From contig CALUIE010000015.1 of the NCBI GenBank assembly GCA_944320605.1, positions 1 through 45,095 on the forward strand: a DNA stretch of 45,095 nucleotides, in the 5' to 3' direction. Both the position numbers and the translations under genes were made by a program. Each line of letters starts with the position of its first letter. Within the stretch, counting starts at the first letter, position 1. A model generated the notes under the pieces. The model did no database searches, was not told the DNA's origin, and saw only the letters and a program-made list of their open reading frames with translations. This DNA comes from an uncultured Phocaeicola sp. (GTDB lineage Bacteria; Bacteroidota; Bacteroidia; Bacteroidales; Bacteroidaceae). Shown in pieces: positions 43,440 to 45,095 of the stretch.

Positions 43440-45095
43440 TTATTCGGTCTCCAATGATATGTTTGGAGATTCAAGTGCAAGTGAATTATATCTCATAACT
43501 ACGAGTACTGCCGTAAGCATCTGGATGAACAGGAACACCAGCAGGAATATCCACCATGATACATCGATTTTCATGGCAAATCCACGGAGATATTCGTTTA
43601 TTGCTATCATTGATACGGGTATTGAGATGATGAACCCTATTAGGACTATAAAGAAGTACGGCTTGTTTCCCAGCCATAGTACATCAGTGTAGTTTGCTCC
43701 AAACACTTTGCGCAGGGCTATTTCCTTTCTCTTATGTTGAATGTCAAATATCACCATAGAGAAGACACCGACGAGTGACAATACTATTGCTATTATTGAA
43801 AAACACAGCATAGTGTTGGCAAAAGAATTTTCGCGCTGATATTGTGCGGCAGCCACGTTATCGTAGAACAATACCTCTGTAGGATATTCTGGTTCTATTT
43901 TACTGATAATCTCCTTTATGTGTGATACTGCCGCAGTTCTGTCGTATCCGGAAGCAAGTCTCACAAACATATCCGACAGATATCCGCTTTCAGCCGGAAG
44001 CGAGACAAAGCATACAGCACTCTGGCTTTTGCGCATGGACGTAAAGTTTATATTGTCGCATATACCTATTGCTTCTGCTTCCATGGAAGGGATATTCCCG
44101 AGTTCCACACCGTAATTATCCTTCATATACCGGTTTACTATAATGTCTCCTTTGCTCGATTTCGTGAATGTTTTCCCTTCTGTCATCTTTATTCCCATAA
44201 CCTCAGGAAAATCAGGAGTGACATATATCAGGAAGCTTGGAATTTCTGTGCCGTTATATTCTATTCCCTCAGTGCAATAAGTGTCCTGTGCTCCAAATTT
44301 TTCGGACGTGAATGCCACATTCTCTATTTCAGGATATTTCTGAAGTTCTTCCTTTATCCATGCACCTTTGTTCTTCACTATATCGCTTGTCAGTCCTACA
44401 ATGGCTATGCGATCCTTGTCAAACTTCGGGTCGAACTGAAGCATCATCCTGTTCTGCAGATAGATTGCCGCTATGAACAGAATCAATGAGCACGAGATGG
44501 CATACTGCACGCACAGGAGAGCCTTCTTGATTTTCATACCAGAAGAACTTAAGTTGAAGTTGCCTCTCATTGCAAGTTCTCCGGTATATGATGTGGCGAA
44601 GAATGCAGGATATATTCCAGAAAGTATTCCTCCGGACAGAGCCAGAAGCAGTGTTATGATTACGATGGAAGAATTCTTCTCAAGGCTGAACACTGTGTTT
44701 ATGATTCCCATTTCCGTGACAGAAGGAGATAGGAAAACGACTGCAATCACAGCTCCGGCAAATGCTATGAGCGACAGCAGGACAGTTTCCTGAATTATCT
44801 CCATACGTATCGTACGGGTGTCCTCGCCAAGTATTATCCTGGTGTTGATGGATTTCAGTCTTGACGGAATGAGCGAGGTATAGAAATTTGTAAAATTCAG
44901 TAGGCCTACAATGATTATGAGGAATGAGATAATGGTCAGTACATTGTATTGTGTGAGACTTCCGCTCCGGAACACACGTCCGTCCGACTTCTCTTCCTGA
45001 AAATATACGTCAACCAGTGGTGTGAGATAAATAGGGGTGAGACCACGGTATTTATCAAACTCGAACTTGCTGTTGAATTCATCTTCAACCAGAGA
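43440..45095 (-). CDS. FtsX/MacB-type ABC transporter permease (5' part missing)
   Basis: The frame reads through the right edge, so the N-terminal part lies outside; 551 codons are visible and the first in-window residues are SLVEDEFNSKFEFDKYRGLT. A GTG at 44975 is not the true start. Several hydrophobic helices are visible (VLTIISFLIIIVGLLNF, ETVLLSLIAFAGAVIAVVFL), with a periplasmic domain between, and a C-terminal FtsX-type repeat (AIVLSLVGVFSMVIFDIQHKRKEIALRKVFGA). This type belongs to tripartite efflux or lipoprotein-release systems whose ATPase is outside the window. Co-location with a two-component pair is typical of stress-induced exporters in Bacteroidetes. Confidence 0.88.
   Translation of the reverse strand, partial: SLVEDEFNSKFEFDKYRGLTPIYLTPLVDVYFQEEKSDGRVFRSGSLTQYNVLTIISFLIIIVGLLNFTNFYTSLIPSRLKSINTRIILGEDTRTIRMEIIQETVLLSLIAFAGAVIAVVFLSPSVTEMGIINTVFSLEKNSSIVIITLLLALSGGILSGIYPAFFATSYTGELAMRGNFNLSSSGMKIKKALLCVQYAISCSLILFIAAIYLQNRMMLQFDPKFDKDRIAIVGLTSDIVKNKGAWIKEELQKYPEIENVAFTSEKFGAQDTYCTEGIEYNGTEIPSFLIYVTPDFPEVMGIKMTEGKTFTKSSKGDIIVNRYMKDNYGVELGNIPSMEAEAIGICDNINFTSMRKSQSAVCFVSLPAESGYLSDMFVRLASGYDRTAAVSHIKEIISKIEPEYPTEVLFYDNVAAAQYQRENSFANTMLCFSIIAIVLSLVGVFSMVIFDIQHKRKEIALRKVFGANYTDVLWLGNKPYFFIVLIGFIISIPVSMIAINEYLRGFAMKIDVSWWIFLLVFLFIQMLTAVLVVMRYNSLALESPNISLETE

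Noticed and set aside
44975-44975. GTG at 44975 as the start of the ABC permease
   Set aside because: The same frame stays open to the window edge with protein-like sequence, so the true start is outside.
1-45095. tRNA, rRNA, insertion sequence or prophage
   Set aside because: I looked for cloverleaf arms, transposase motifs and phage genes and saw none; small RNAs without strong motifs could be missed.

Overview
The window looks like chromosomal DNA of a gut Bacteroidales species (Bacteroides/Phocaeicola type). The evidence is the protein families (SusD-like and other lipoproteins, a C11 protease, split LysO, a NagB-like/PIG-L fusion, the lysS-gpsA-pgi block), almost no Shine-Dalgarno sequences, and promoters that fit the Bacteroides primary-sigma pattern TTTG-N19-21-TAnnTTTG. 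No tRNA, rRNA, CRISPR array, insertion sequence or prophage was recognised.

Layout. 1-3593 (minus): purM, a two-gene type II restriction-modification module (D12-class adenine methyltransferase plus HNH nuclease) and prfA (cut by the window edge), all apparently one transcription unit. 3901-5316: an unusual FAS1/SusD-like lipoprotein without a SusC partner. 5317-6240: a long AT-rich gap. 6241-7134: an unrecognised membrane-anchored or secreted protein. 7173-8828: a GHL10-family glycoside hydrolase-like protein with a C-terminal tail like a type IX sorting domain. 8972-15625 (plus): a five-gene unit, cstA, a ybjQ-family gene, an outer-membrane porin-like protein and two DUF3857/transglutaminase-like proteins, the second lacking the catalytic Cys. 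It ends in a phased inverted-repeat array and a terminator facing pgk.

17222-22457 (minus): a cluster of a PagL-like lipid A deacylase, two unrecognised lipoproteins, a C11 (clostripain) lipoprotein protease and a Crp/Fnr regulator. Upstream lies a row of four 20-bp palindromes at exact 22-bp period, then a DUF4377-type lipoprotein whose signal peptide is out of frame across a T7 tract, then the two-gene lysine exporter lysO. A predicted about 60-nt RNA lies on the opposite strand upstream of lysO.

24955-29137: amino-sugar genes. nagB and a downstream NagB-like/PIG-L fusion, whose NagB half has lost most catalytic residues, are divergent from a ROK regulator. 29200-34198 (minus): HAD phosphatase, pgi, gpsA, lysS. 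34444-40633 (plus): an arylpyruvate/arylacetate operon of an omega-amidase-like nitrilase, iorA, iorB, an aminotransferase, a phenylacetate-CoA ligase and a double-ACT protein. It can be read as either oxidation of aromatic amino acids or their synthesis from arylacetates. 40696-45095 (minus): an NtrY/NtrC-type two-component pair next to an FtsX-type ABC permease (partial).

Most noteworthy are the two helically phased GTTC/GAAC arrays just 3' of coding sequences, the restriction-modification module inside the purM-prfA unit, the frameshifted DUF4377 lipoprotein, the orphan small RNA, and the omega-amidase plus aminotransferase logic of the arylacetate operon.
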